Shown: positions 50,796 to 60,800 of the stretch, piece after piece
Position numbering within the stretch: the stretch's first letter is position 1
Layout of the letters: each line of letters starts with the position of its first letter
DNA from: an uncultured bacterium
GTDB taxonomy: Bacteria; Actinomycetota; Coriobacteriia; Coriobacteriales; Coriobacteriaceae
Length of the DNA: 64,000 bases
Reading direction: 5' to 3'
Assembly: GCA_905214525.1 (NCBI GenBank)
Contig: CAJMMN010000004.1
Span: 90,842 to 154,841 of the forward strand
Notes under the pieces: model-generated
What the model was told of the DNA's origin: nothing
What the model saw: only the letters and a program-made list of their open reading frames with translations
The model's database searches: none
Program-made: the position numbers and the translations under genes

Positions 50796-50884
50796 TGCGC
50801 AGCAACATTTCCAACAAGATTGAGCAAATTGGATGCCATTAGGTTGAAATCCGAATGGTTTTGGTGGTTTCGATATTAAGGGAA

Positions 50885-51184
50885 TTATCGGAACAGCTCA
50901 TCATGGCTGCCAGTGCGTTCAAAGAAAGCTACCTCTTCGTTTGATGACCATATGACAAGCCAGTCGCCAGAGTTTGCTACGTGACATTCGTTTCGCCCTG
51001 CCCAGTTGCCGCTTAGCCGGTGCATATTATGACGTCGCTTTAATATGTCCATTGACTCAGGTGTATTCTGTAGCACCAGGTCAATTAGCTTTTGAAGCTC
51101 AGATAAATCCCATTTACGGCGCTTTGCTTTTTTCTTTAAATCGCGGGAGAAGGCTGCAGAGAACTCTGCGGTTAACGTGCTCAT
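50885..51184 (-). CDS. RelE/YafQ-like toxin
   Basis: A 99-residue basic protein with the RelE/YafQ fold pattern: FSRDLKKKAKRRKWDLSELQ, then PESMDILKRRHNMHRLSGNWAGRNECHVANSGDWLVIW and FFERTGSHDELF at the end. YafQ-type toxins cut mRNA at the ribosome. The final His and Phe match the catalytic C-terminus. Its ATG overlaps the antitoxin stop. Confidence 0.85.
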   Translation of the reverse strand: MSTLTAEFSAAFSRDLKKKAKRRKWDLSELQKLIDLVLQNTPESMDILKRRHNMHRLSGNWAGRNECHVANSGDWLVIWSSNEEVAFFERTGSHDELFR

Positions 51185-51456
51185 TGTGCCATCGCCGCAG
51201 CGATCAGATCGGCGCCATTGTCAAAGCGTCCTTTTTTGCCAGATGCAAGAAAAGCGTCCCCCTCGCGAATGGCCTCAAGGCTTTCGGCATTGGGCTCCTC
51301 AGGGGCAAAAGTCAACGGGATGCGATGGGTGTTGACCATTTGCTTGAAGAACGCGCGCGTCACGGACGACAAATCAAGTCCATAGTAATCAGCCACTTCC
51401 GCCGCCTCGCGTTTGAGGTCGTCGTCAACCCTGATGGTTAATGTTGAGCTTGCCAT
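51181..51456 (-). CDS. RelB/DinJ-family antitoxin
   Basis: A 91-residue protein with a ribbon-helix-helix start (MASSTLTIRVDDDLKREAAEVADYYG) and a C-terminal toxin-binding tail. It overlaps the toxin gene by 4 bp. I prefer ATG 51456 over the in-frame codon at 51507. A 30-bp palindrome upstream is the likely autoregulatory operator. Confidence 0.85.
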   Translation of the reverse strand: MASSTLTIRVDDDLKREAAEVADYYGLDLSSVTRAFFKQMVNTHRIPLTFAPEEPNAESLEAIREGDAFLASGKKGRFDNGADLIAAAMAQ

Positions 51457-51512
51457 TTTTAGACCTTCCAATCGCGTGAGTGCAACCTTATTATACTGCA
51501 TATACAATAGTA

Positions 51513-51542
51513 GACTATGTAATTACAAGTAATTACATAGTC
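51513..51542 (-). promoter_or_regulatory. Operator palindrome of the RelBE pair
   Basis: GACTATGTAATTAC (51513-51526) and its exact complement (51529-51542) flank AA. A minus-strand TATAAT-like -10 is at 51488-51493. This is the usual place for a RelB operator. Confidence 0.75.
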
Positions 51543-51664
51543 ATTTTAGTGATATGGCACGTCATACATTGCATGCACGAAAAAGGCAACGCTCCCTATC
51601 CGGAAATGTTGCCCTTAAAGCTTCAACAGAGGTCTTGTATTGCAGCTAGGTGCGTCGCGCAGTC

Positions 51665-52798
51665 TCAGCAGCGATATGCGGCACCAAAAAGTGCCAATCC
51701 CAGCAGGAATAACGATAAAGAGGCTGCGATCCAGTTGCTGTCGCCGGTTTTGGGGAGTGCCGCAGTGGTCGCGGTGGCGGTCTTGGGCCTGGAGGACGTG
51801 GGCACCGTGGTCTTGGTTACTGTCGTTGTTGTCTTGGTTGTTGTGGCCGCGGGTTCCAGCGCGGGCTTTGCTGTGGGCCCTGTGGTGGGCTCTTCGGCAG
51901 CGGGATTAGCGTCGGCGGGAGACTTGCCCGCGCCATCGCCCGGTACCTCGCCCCTGTCGGTCTCCCCCGCCGGTGGCGTGGCGACATCGGGCTCAATCAC
52001 CACATGCGGTGCCACCGCACCGGAGGCATCCACCACGCCACCTGCACCAAAGGCTCCACCAGCAGGCGTCACAAATCGCGCGGACACAAGCGACCCGCCC
52101 AGGCAAGCAACGCCGCCGTCGGCACCGGCTGCATCGAATCACGAGGCGTCGACGGAAAGCCGGCAGCCGGCCAAACCATCGCCAAGGCTCGCATCCTGCA
52201 GATACACGCCGTAGGCGCGCACGCCCGCTCCGGACGCGGCGCCCGCGGCAACGACGCGTCCGCCGCCGCGCACGGCCATGTCGCCTGCGATTACGCCGGC
52301 GACCGCCTCGTCCGAAATATCGGCCCCGTCCGCCTGGGCATTGACGGTGCAGCCGTCCACCGCGAGCGTCTGCGAAACGTGGATCCCGCACTGTGAGCCC
52401 GTCGCCGTAAGGGTCCCGGTACCGCGAAGCGTCAGGTTGCCCCACACCTCCATGCCGCATAGCGTGATGTCCGCATCGGGCGCATGCGACTCCGTCACGG
52501 AGTTTTGCCCGGCAAGCGTCAGCACCAGGTCGCCTTCGGCGCCGATGGCCTCACCCGCGTAGCCGTTAAGCACCAGGTGGTCGGCATCGGTCCAGGCCCA
52601 GCCGGGGCCCGACACACCCGGCTCGAAGTACGTCGCGCCCGCGATGATGAGGCTCTCCGCGCCCGCGGCATAGGAAGGCCCGCCCAGCAAAACGCATAGG
52701 CAGGCCATGGCAACAATCGCAATGTAATGACGGCTGGTGTAGGACTCGGCAGCAAACATACCCGCTCCGATCTTCGCAGGAGCCAATAGAATGTGCAC
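51665..52798 (-). pseudogene. LPKTG cell-wall surface protein gene with an in-frame stop
   Basis: Conceptual 376-residue protein: signal peptide (HYIAIVAMACLCVLLGGPSYAAGA), a beta-helix-like stretch (DITLCGMEVWGNLTLRGTGT, TLAVDGCTVNAQ, GDMAVRGGGRV), a Pro/Thr-rich stalk, and a sortase signal LPKTGD followed by a membrane helix and AYRC tail. A TGA at 52139-52141 interrupts the frame after SVDAS. The sequence continues in the same frame through the sorting signal, so one nonsense mutation inactivates it unless it is read through. A shorter ruined paralog is at 50171-50795. Confidence 0.8.
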
Positions 52799-53006
52799 CA
52801 GAAAATGCCCTGGTAGCAGCAGATATTAGTTTAGCGAGATCAAGGCACAAACAAAGAAAATGCCCCTGGGCAGCGTCAATAATTAGGTGTAAATCGTTTT
52901 GTCAATCGGTGAAAGGAGGGGTCTTCAGTATAGGCCAGCTGTCAGTAAGGCCCATAATCCACTTCGTAACATCATACGGCCGCATTAGTCTTCACTCTCG
53001 AGGCAA

Positions 53007-55421
53007 TTACCGTTCTGAAGTTTTCGGAATCCTGAGGCGGCTCATGAATTTTTTGAGAGAAGAGCATATCGCTTTAAAAGCTGCCCATCCAAAAAATCGT
53101 CGACCGTGACATACGATCTCCTCCTGGTCTTTGCTGTCTACCTCATTCTCTACAATTGTTTCAAGCCCCTGCAGCCTTTTTAGCATCATATAGGTGCAGA
53201 TCACGGTAAGTCTGTAGGCGAAAGCGACATCTGCGGAACCTTGGTATTGACGACCATGGATGCAATCGTTTCTGATGTTATATCCGTTAGAAGAGTACAT
53301 AACTAAGTAGACAAATAGGAACTCTCCGCATCCTTGGATAGTTCCCGTAAGTTCACGAACGCTTCCTATGAGGTCAGCCAAGACTCCTGATACTTCCCTA
53401 AGCTTGTTAAAGGAATCCCTATTTGCTTGGAAGGGAACAATGGAAAACATCTCTCCTATGTTTCTAATAGTATTTTCAAGAATAGGAAATAGCTGCGTAA
53501 GATGACCGAGGGTCGGCCTGTTGCCAGGATTGGGCAAAAGCTCGTATTGACTTGGAGCAAGTGTAACCACCTTGTCATAAACGGGCTCTATGACAACCAT
53601 GCTGCAAACCAACTGGATATTCTTGTTGAGCTTTTCAAAGAAACCGTCAAGCATAACTTGCTCGCCAAGACGATTGATGAAGCGATAAGAACGCTCCTTG
53701 TAAACCCGTTTGACTTCATCTGCAATCATTTTGTCGATCGAGCGCGCATCATCTTCTATCATTACGTGAACGTGATTGGGATAGAATTCACTGACTGTTG
53801 TCTTGCCAAAAAGGTAAACAATTATCTTCTTAGACATGTCCTCTAAGCTGGATGAAATTGAATCATCGGAAAGTTGTAATAAAGATTGTGCAAATCCGTG
53901 GGGTGATTCTAGGAACTGCTTATTTAGCATTTTGATTTCAGTGTTTGGGATGGAGAATTCTCGCGTAAAACAATGCATTCCTGATACAACTTGACTGTAG
54001 TATTTATCTTGCCAAGTATGTCTAAGAGCAATAATTACATTTTTAGCCCAATTGTTATTTACTTCAGGGTTGCTCAAAACATCTAATAAAAACATCATTG
54101 CGGAATAGAACAGCTCCGCAGTTTCAATGTCGCTATGTTCTGCGTGCTTATAGAACAAATCGAATGCGTAAGCCGCATCCTTCTGATTGCAGTACTTTGC
54201 GCTTAGAGGGTTTTCAAATAGGGCTACCAAGTCGTGTGTAGTATTGACCTTCTTTAAGTTTTCGGCAAAGAAAGCTTGGCATTTCGTTTTTAAAAGACCT
54301 TTTTGTTCCCTTGTCATCGGAATTGAATGTTCCGACATATAACGAAGATCGTTGTAATCAGTACGGTCTTTTAGAAGTTCATTCATGCTTCGATAATAAG
54401 CTGTCTGAGCTTCTTTGCATAATTTCGATTCCCTTTTTAGCTGAGTGACAATATCAATCGCTGTGCACTGAATACGGTACAACGGTTCACTATTTTTTAT
54501 TATTCGCTTGGCATTATTTATGGTTAGTTCAACCAGAATGGTTTGGCTACGGGTCGAAGGAATCTCATTCCATTTCGCAAATTCTATAGACTCAAGTAAG
54601 CAAATCGCACGATCATCTTCAAAGACATCCTTTGCTTTTTGGAACATGCCTTCTGTCCATGCAGAGCTATATGACGATTCTTCACCTTCAGCAAGGCCAA
54701 TCAATGGAATAAGTTTTCCATTTTGGTAAGAACTCCTAAAAGCATCGCAAAGAAGAGCCTCCTGCCATGTTTGAAATAGATCTCGATCAACGTTTCTAAA
54801 ACTGAGGAAATCAGCATCAAAGTTGTCATCCATCAGTTTAATAACGCTATCGCAATTGATCGGTGCATCGACGCACTTAAAATTGTGCCGAAGCGTTGCG
54901 GCGACTAGTTCAATTCCCGTTAAATTGATTCTCCCGGTTAAGTATTCAAGCTTTGGCCATTCATCGTTAAGCGCAGTAAAGTCATACAGCTGGTGGAGAT
55001 TTGAATAAAAAATGGGACGGGTATCAATAAGAGCATTTCTACCAGTCAATTTATTGAAAAGGAAGGTTGCATAGGACGCTACGCCAAGCATGCCGAAAAA
55101 CCCAACATCTTCGTCATAATCTTCTGGCTTGGTCATTCCACTTCTGAGGAGGACGCAATCGTACAACTTTACCAACCACATTGATGAAATATTTGGTTTG
55201 AAATCGCCAACCAAATCGACGACGGTAGCAAGAAAAGCAAAGGGTTCATGAAGCGCTGTCAATACGCCTATAAATTCATTTACTGAAGTGATTTCTTTGG
55301 GTGCAGAGAAGCGTTCTTCAGTGCAATCAATTAGCCACTGCCAATTTGATGATTTGTTTATCCGTTCTTCGGTAAACCTAACCTTGATATAATGCTCGTA
55401 ATAGCCAATCCCCTTCGCCAT
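53007..55421 (-). CDS. Large uncharacterised protein with a HEPN-like motif
   Basis: An AT-rich gene (about 40 percent GC by eye) of 804 residues, unlike its neighbours. No enzyme family is certain. The C-terminal 250 residues read like DUF4209: LTQLFPILENTIRNIGEMF and then NIRNDCIHG, which fits the R-x4-H motif of HEPN ribonucleases (about residue 717). The rest is helical, with no signal or membrane helices. ATG 55421 (MAKGIGYYEHY) follows AAAGAGGAC; ATG 55427 and GTG 55439 are in frame. Horizontal acquisition is likely. A stand-alone antiphage role is inference. Confidence 0.6.
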   Translation of the reverse strand: MAKGIGYYEHYIKVRFTEERINKSSNWQWLIDCTEERFSAPKEITSVNEFIGVLTALHEPFAFLATVVDLVGDFKPNISSMWLVKLYDCVLLRSGMTKPEDYDEDVGFFGMLGVASYATFLFNKLTGRNALIDTRPIFYSNLHQLYDFTALNDEWPKLEYLTGRINLTGIELVAATLRHNFKCVDAPINCDSVIKLMDDNFDADFLSFRNVDRDLFQTWQEALLCDAFRSSYQNGKLIPLIGLAEGEESSYSSAWTEGMFQKAKDVFEDDRAICLLESIEFAKWNEIPSTRSQTILVELTINNAKRIIKNSEPLYRIQCTAIDIVTQLKRESKLCKEAQTAYYRSMNELLKDRTDYNDLRYMSEHSIPMTREQKGLLKTKCQAFFAENLKKVNTTHDLVALFENPLSAKYCNQKDAAYAFDLFYKHAEHSDIETAELFYSAMMFLLDVLSNPEVNNNWAKNVIIALRHTWQDKYYSQVVSGMHCFTREFSIPNTEIKMLNKQFLESPHGFAQSLLQLSDDSISSSLEDMSKKIIVYLFGKTTVSEFYPNHVHVMIEDDARSIDKMIADEVKRVYKERSYRFINRLGEQVMLDGFFEKLNKNIQLVCSMVVIEPVYDKVVTLAPSQYELLPNPGNRPTLGHLTQLFPILENTIRNIGEMFSIVPFQANRDSFNKLREVSGVLADLIGSVRELTGTIQGCGEFLFVYLVMYSSNGYNIRNDCIHGRQYQGSADVAFAYRLTVICTYMMLKRLQGLETIVENEVDSKDQEEIVCHGRRFFGWAAFKAICSSLKKFMSRLRIPKTSER

Positions 55422-55697
55422 TTTCATGTCCTCTTTCACATTCGCTTGTTTGTACCAATTGTCATGCTAAAGATATGGAGTGATAATGCATTGGAAGTAT
55501 TATTTACTTCTAATTACAAACGTACTGATGCTTCAACTACGAAAATTAGCGCAATAATTGAAATCGCCCCCTAGGGAACTAATATTGTCCCCAGGGATCG
55601 ATTAATTCGTTATTATTGACTCTATAACAGTTTAGATAACAGGTGATGAGTCGGGGACCGCAAGGCCCCCGAATGCTATGTCCTTCCGAGCGAAACA

Positions 55698-56738
55698 GTG
55701 AATTTGCCTGAGTGCCAACCTGGATCTTTGTTTGGCGACAATCCCTCCGGGTGGGCGCTCGGGCGGATGGGACAGATCCATATGGGAAGAGCGAACCCCT
55801 TCAGGGCGCTCGTGGCGTGCCTCGCCGTCGAGGAGTTCCTGCCGCTCAGGAAAGCCGTAGACGAGAGGCGCTGCCGCGAGGAGGTCGGTGTGGGCACGCT
55901 CGCCGAGGCCGCCGCGGCCTATGGGCCGGACCCGAAGTGCTCGGGTTGCGGCGCCTGGAGGGACGGCTCCACCGCCGCCGGCGTCCCGAGGTGGCGCTGC
56001 CGCTGCTGCGGCAGGAGGTTCAAACTCCCTTACGGGCACCGTCCTCGAGCGCTGCCGAAAGCCGCTCCCCGCCCGGGTCTCCTTCATCAGGCCCATGTGC
56101 CTTAACGCCCCCGTCGAGTGCACGGCCGAGCTGCGCGGCGTCACCCACAAGACCGCCTTCGAATGGCGGCACCGCGTGCTCGCCACGGTATCAGGCTAAC
56201 GGGACCGGATCGTGCTGCGCGACACCATCTGGGTGGACGAGATCCACATCAACGACACCGACCACTCCAAGGGCTACGGGCAGGCGCGCAAGCGCGGCCT
56301 GTCCCGCCAGGAGCTGTGCATCTGCGTCGCCGTCGACGTCCACAAGAATCCCGTCGCGGTCGTCTGTGGCCACGGGAAGCCCAGCTCAGCGCGCGTGAAG
56401 AAGGCCATGGGCGGGAGGATAGCGCCTGGGGCGCTGCTGATTCACGGCCTGGAGAGGGCTTTCAACGCGCTGGTCAAGAACGACGGACTCGACAGTGAGG
56501 CCTACAGCGCGGACGTGAACGACCCGGTCTACCTGGAGCGAATGGAGATTGCGAACGACCTGTGCTCTTGGCTTAAGCGCTACGCTTGGCGCTTCACGGG
56601 GATGTCGCCCATGAACATGTAGGCCTACCTCGACTGGTACGTCTACCAGGCCAGGGACAGATGGGACCCGACCGCAAGGGTGGTGCGCCATATCCTGATG
56701 GCCGAGCGACTTACCGCAGCTTGGGGTAGGTGCGGTAA
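55698..56738 (+). pseudogene. Degenerate IS1595-family (ISXO2-like) transposase
   Basis: The zinc ribbon (CSGCGAW and CRCCGRRF) is in one frame. The following LTGTVLERCRKPLPA and AELRGVTHKTAFEWRHRVL are in another, so a frameshift lies near 56020-56035. A TAA at about 56198 breaks the join to IWVDEIHINDTDHSKGYGQA (DDE-type catalytic region). A TAG at 56620 separates AYLDWYVYQARDRWDP. At least three lesions show it is dead. GC is high compared with the neighbour at 53007-55421. Confidence 0.88.
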
Positions 56739-56743
56739 GTCGC
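56706..56743. repeat. Hairpin at the end of the IS1595 remnant
   Basis: GCGACTTACCGCA (56706-56718) pairs perfectly with TGCGGTAAGTCGC (56731-56743). It could be an IS end or a terminator. No long T-run follows. Confidence 0.6.
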
Positions 56744-56783
56744 GTTATCTGAACCGTTGCATTACTAATCATCCCGTAATCCA

Positions 56784-57434
56784 TCAATTCACCCAGCACC
56801 ACATAGGGCCTGTTAATTTTATTTGGCGCTGAATTGCACCTCTCTTGTTTAGCTGGCATAGAGTTATGTATGAAGCTGCTAGAGCGCTTTCTTTCTCAAA
56901 GAGATCTTTCCGTTTATCGGGCTCATGTAACTTTTCAGAAGCCTGTACAAGCGTCCATTGATATTCCTTTGCACTCTGACTCATCTTATTCAATAAAATC
57001 TGATACTGATACATTGAAAACAAAAGGGATTGATAAGCTTCTATGAATTCGGCTATTGCGTCTCCACTCTTTCCTTTGAAGCAAAATTTTGCCTCCATAG
57101 CGAGCGTTCTCATTTCATCAAGCTTTAAATGCAATTTAAGTTGAGAGTCGGCATCTAACACATGATTTATTGAGGCTGAAATTGATTGCAAGTACGTGGT
57201 GTTAGTTAGCCAAACAAATAGCCGGTCGATAGCCAGTTGCGGTTCGTCGTTATGCTCCAAGTTCTTCGCGTTTTTTGCGTAAACGCTCATGAGTTTATCG
57301 ACGGTTATCCAAATATTTAAACGTCGATTAAATAGAGACTGTTTATTACTGAGACGAGCTTGGTAACAAGAAATGAACAACGCAATGATTGCCACAATCG
57401 CTGAGATGTACTCAGGTAGATTCGTTAGGTCCAT
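56784..57434 (-). CDS. Membrane-anchored protein of unknown function
   Basis: A 216-residue protein with an N-terminal membrane helix (EYISAIVAIIALFISCY, about 8-25) and a long helical cytoplasmic part. This single-helix layout is common for proteins in defence islands but no family is assigned. ATG 57434 (MDLTNLPE) has GGAGGAGA upstream; ATG 57449 is in frame. It lies between two transposase remnants. AT-rich. Confidence 0.6.
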   Translation of the reverse strand: MDLTNLPEYISAIVAIIALFISCYQARLSNKQSLFNRRLNIWITVDKLMSVYAKNAKNLEHNDEPQLAIDRLFVWLTNTTYLQSISASINHVLDADSQLKLHLKLDEMRTLAMEAKFCFKGKSGDAIAEFIEAYQSLLFSMYQYQILLNKMSQSAKEYQWTLVQASEKLHEPDKRKDLFEKESALAASYITLCQLNKRGAIQRQIKLTGPMWCWVN

Positions 57435-57599
57435 TGTCTCCTCCGCCATTAAAGATCAATTGGCAATACCTTGATTATCACTCTGCATTTTGGATTCTCT
57501 GATTCAGCTTCTAGATGATTCCAAGGCCCTTTCGACACCACATATATTGCGAATCGGCACCGCCGTCCACCCGGCCGGATATTGCCGTTCGGCACCGCA

Positions 57600-57765
57600 A
57601 TTAAACGTCCTCCCGCCCATCCCCGTCACGCTCAAGCTCCTGCAGGCGGAGTACGCCTGCGATTGCGCGGAGGCCGGCGCCCCGTCGATGTCCTACAACA
57701 GGTTCTGCAAGCGCTACCGGCAGCACACGGCGTCCCGCAACGTGGTGGGCCAACGCTCTACATGA
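57600..57765 (+). pseudogene. IS21-family transposase (IstA) fragment
   Basis: The stretch VTLKLLQAEYACDCAEAGAP and the following SMSYNRFCKRYRQHTASRNVV match the N-terminal region of IS21 IstA proteins just before the catalytic domain. The DDE domain and istB are missing. It lies just before the end of the large Avs-like gene and is a remnant. Confidence 0.6.
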
Positions 57766-57839
57766 AGCAGGATATATAGCTGCTGTGCCAAGTGCACGCC
57801 TTCTCCTTCCTGTTGTCACAGCTCACGCGATTCATGCGA

Positions 57840-60800
57840 TCATTTCTCAAAAGGCGACATCATTTTTATGGCCTCGCACATGTCGTATCGATCCTTTATC
57901 TGGTCAACATGATTGCTCGACTTCGTGGACCAATAGATGCGACATCCATGTTCTTTTGCGGCTTTCTCCACGAGCTCCTTGTTAAAGACCCACCTCCATA
58001 ACCGCGGCTGTTGATAGTAGACAGAATGACGAAAGCCCTTTTCCACGGGGAAGCAAAATTGTTCGAACCAAGTAACTCGGTTTCCTAATGCATCAACCCA
58101 AATTAGAGGATTGCCGATTTTCGGAATGAAACCAAGCATCCTCATAGCACGGGAAGGGAATACCTGGCAATCGCAGAACGTCATGGTTATGCAACCGGCC
58201 AGCGCATTGCACAATGATATGCTGTTTCGGGAAAAGGAGGAGGCCATTCCTCCTCCTTTTCCCGACAATAGTCCGTAGCATCCGTACTCCCTATCAATAA
58301 CGTCGTCTGGGCTTTCGCAATCAAGCGACGCTATGCGAGCGGAGCCATAATACTCGTATTGTTCAGCTTGACTCCCGTATGGGATATACAGCTTCCAGCC
58401 TAGGCACGCCTCGCCCCCATTCAAATCGATCATGGGCAGTTTGGCCGCGACGTGTTCCGCTTCTTCAATCGCTCCAGCCTCGAATAACTCGATAACCCTT
58501 GACACCCCGAATGCCACCGGGTCCTTAAAAAAGGGAAAATGCGAGAAGCACCATACGTCAGCAGGGTCCACAAGGATCGAAGCGGCTACGCAGCTCGGAA
58601 TGGCCCGCCAGCGCCCATGGCACAATCCAGCATAGAGAAGCTCCTGGCCGTAATCCTCCTGTCCGCACGCTGGAAAAACGACCCCGTCATTTTGCATATG
58701 TCGTTTAACAAACGGTCGGACTTCCCCTCCGCGACATAATTCCAGGGCTTCTTTGACGTCCTCGCAGCCGTCACAGCAAAGGCTATAAGCTTCCGATAGG
58801 AAGGTTTCTATTCTAGATGGAACCTCGCAGCTGCTGTTTTCGGTCAACTGTGGGTCGTCAATCCCTGGCTTGAGAATAATCCCGGGTGCTCCGGTATAAA
58901 TTGAGAGAAGGTAAGCCTCATCCGCCCTTTTAACCTTATCGACAAGCTTGGTGAAGCAGTCCCAGATCACATCGTCTCCAGGGAAAGCGCACCACCAGCG
59001 ACCGAGAACCTTCTCAAGCAAGATACGTTCATACGGTCGAAGAACCTCCAGCCCTTCGCACACGCGCTCTCTCATGCTTTTCAAACGTAAACCGCCCCAG
59101 ACGATTCCCCGCACTGCGTTTTCTGTCCTATGTGGGTCTTCAGGGAGGATCGAATCGAGCAGGATGTCCGACACAAGCTCGGGCAACAATTCCGGCTCGG
59201 ACAAACCGGATGATTTCTTTTCCAAAGCAGCCAGATCGCACTTTCCATTGCAGGTGACCCACCTTCGTTTGCTGTCACACTCGAGCTCAAATATCACCTC
59301 GAAAAGCGCCGGGTTTCTCACCCTCGCTCTGACCATAATTGCATGCATGATATCGTTTGGGGCGGCTCCAAAGCCGTATCTTTCCAACCCTCGGTTCTTC
59401 CACGAGAGCAGTTTGAAAAAGAACTCGTCATCGGAGTAGCTCGCGATGCCGTCAATCAGTTCGGTTACAGATGTGGAGAAATGAGCCCATCCCTCTTTGC
59501 AAAGAGCAGTGCCACGCGCTTCCACAAGGCTGTTAAAGACCTCACTTCTTTCTTGCCCTCGACCGACCAACTCCGAGCAAGCCTTGGCAACGGGCTCCCA
59601 ATACCAGCGATCAATCTCTTGGCGAAACGCGATGTCCTTTACCTCTTCATCCGATAGGTCACTAAGATCTCGAGGGACATCTGCGATGGAATTCTCAACC
59701 CCAGATTTAAACGATTCGGTTATTGGCGCGTCTTTGATGGCGCTCTCTATGTCAGTAACCTCACTCTCGAAACCATCTTCGCATCCGAGTTCAACCGCTT
59801 TATCTCTACATGTTTTAAGGCAGAAACGGAGCCCCTCTACGTCCTCGGCCGAGCAACAAGACGAGTTCCCGAGCATGCCAGCAAATACAGCCAGCACATC
59901 GCCTAAGCACGCTGCGTTCGCCAGCAAAGACTTGAGTTGATGCTCGATAAGGCAATGGTCATACCTATACTCCGGCTGCAGCGAGCGGATTCTTGACAAT
60001 TGTGCGGGACCTTCATTCGCCGCCCAATCCGCCACCTTCTCCATCAGCACACTAGACATTCTGTTGTCACCCGATTGCGATGCCGCATTGTCCAGCTCGA
60101 GCAATTCAAAAGCGTGAGTTTCAGTTGCCATCCCGAACTCAGAAAGCATTTCGAAACTCTCAACGAGATTGGACAGTGAGTAGTCCTTGTAGTCGGTGAA
60201 CCGAGCCGACCCAAAGAGGATAGCCTCATCGCAATGCATCGCGAGATCTCGATCATAAGAAGCGAGCAACGGCCTTAGCATGTCGTGAATCTCAGAGGCA
60301 TCCTGGGATGCCAGCAAAATCGACCCGTCCGGTCCATACTCTTTCGAGAGATAGTGTCTAGGAATCTCACTGCCTATCTTCTGGAGATGCTTGAGCATCC
60401 TCAGCTTTGCGCAAAGGGGCTTTCTAGAATAAATGAAACCCTTTAGATCTTCCTCCTCGAACGCTTTTGCACAAAGGTCCACGCCTTTCGCGGAGACGAA
60501 TGCGATGTATGGTACGGCACATGTCTCCATAGTCAATAAGCCGTGCCAATGCGGAGCCTGGGCCCACTCCCCCAAAACACGCGCCTCGTCGGTTCCTGGC
60601 AATATGGTCGCGCCATGTCCCACGGCATATCCGAGGCAGGCCGAGGCCCGCAACGTTCTGACGATAGACAGGTACTCCCTGTCGGAGCGATCCATCCATG
60701 CGATCGTCGCGTCCATGTCCAGTCCCATGGCATCGAAACCGTCGCGGTCGGATTCATAACCGAAAATGAAGCTCTCTGCAAACAAGCCGAGGGTAAAGCC

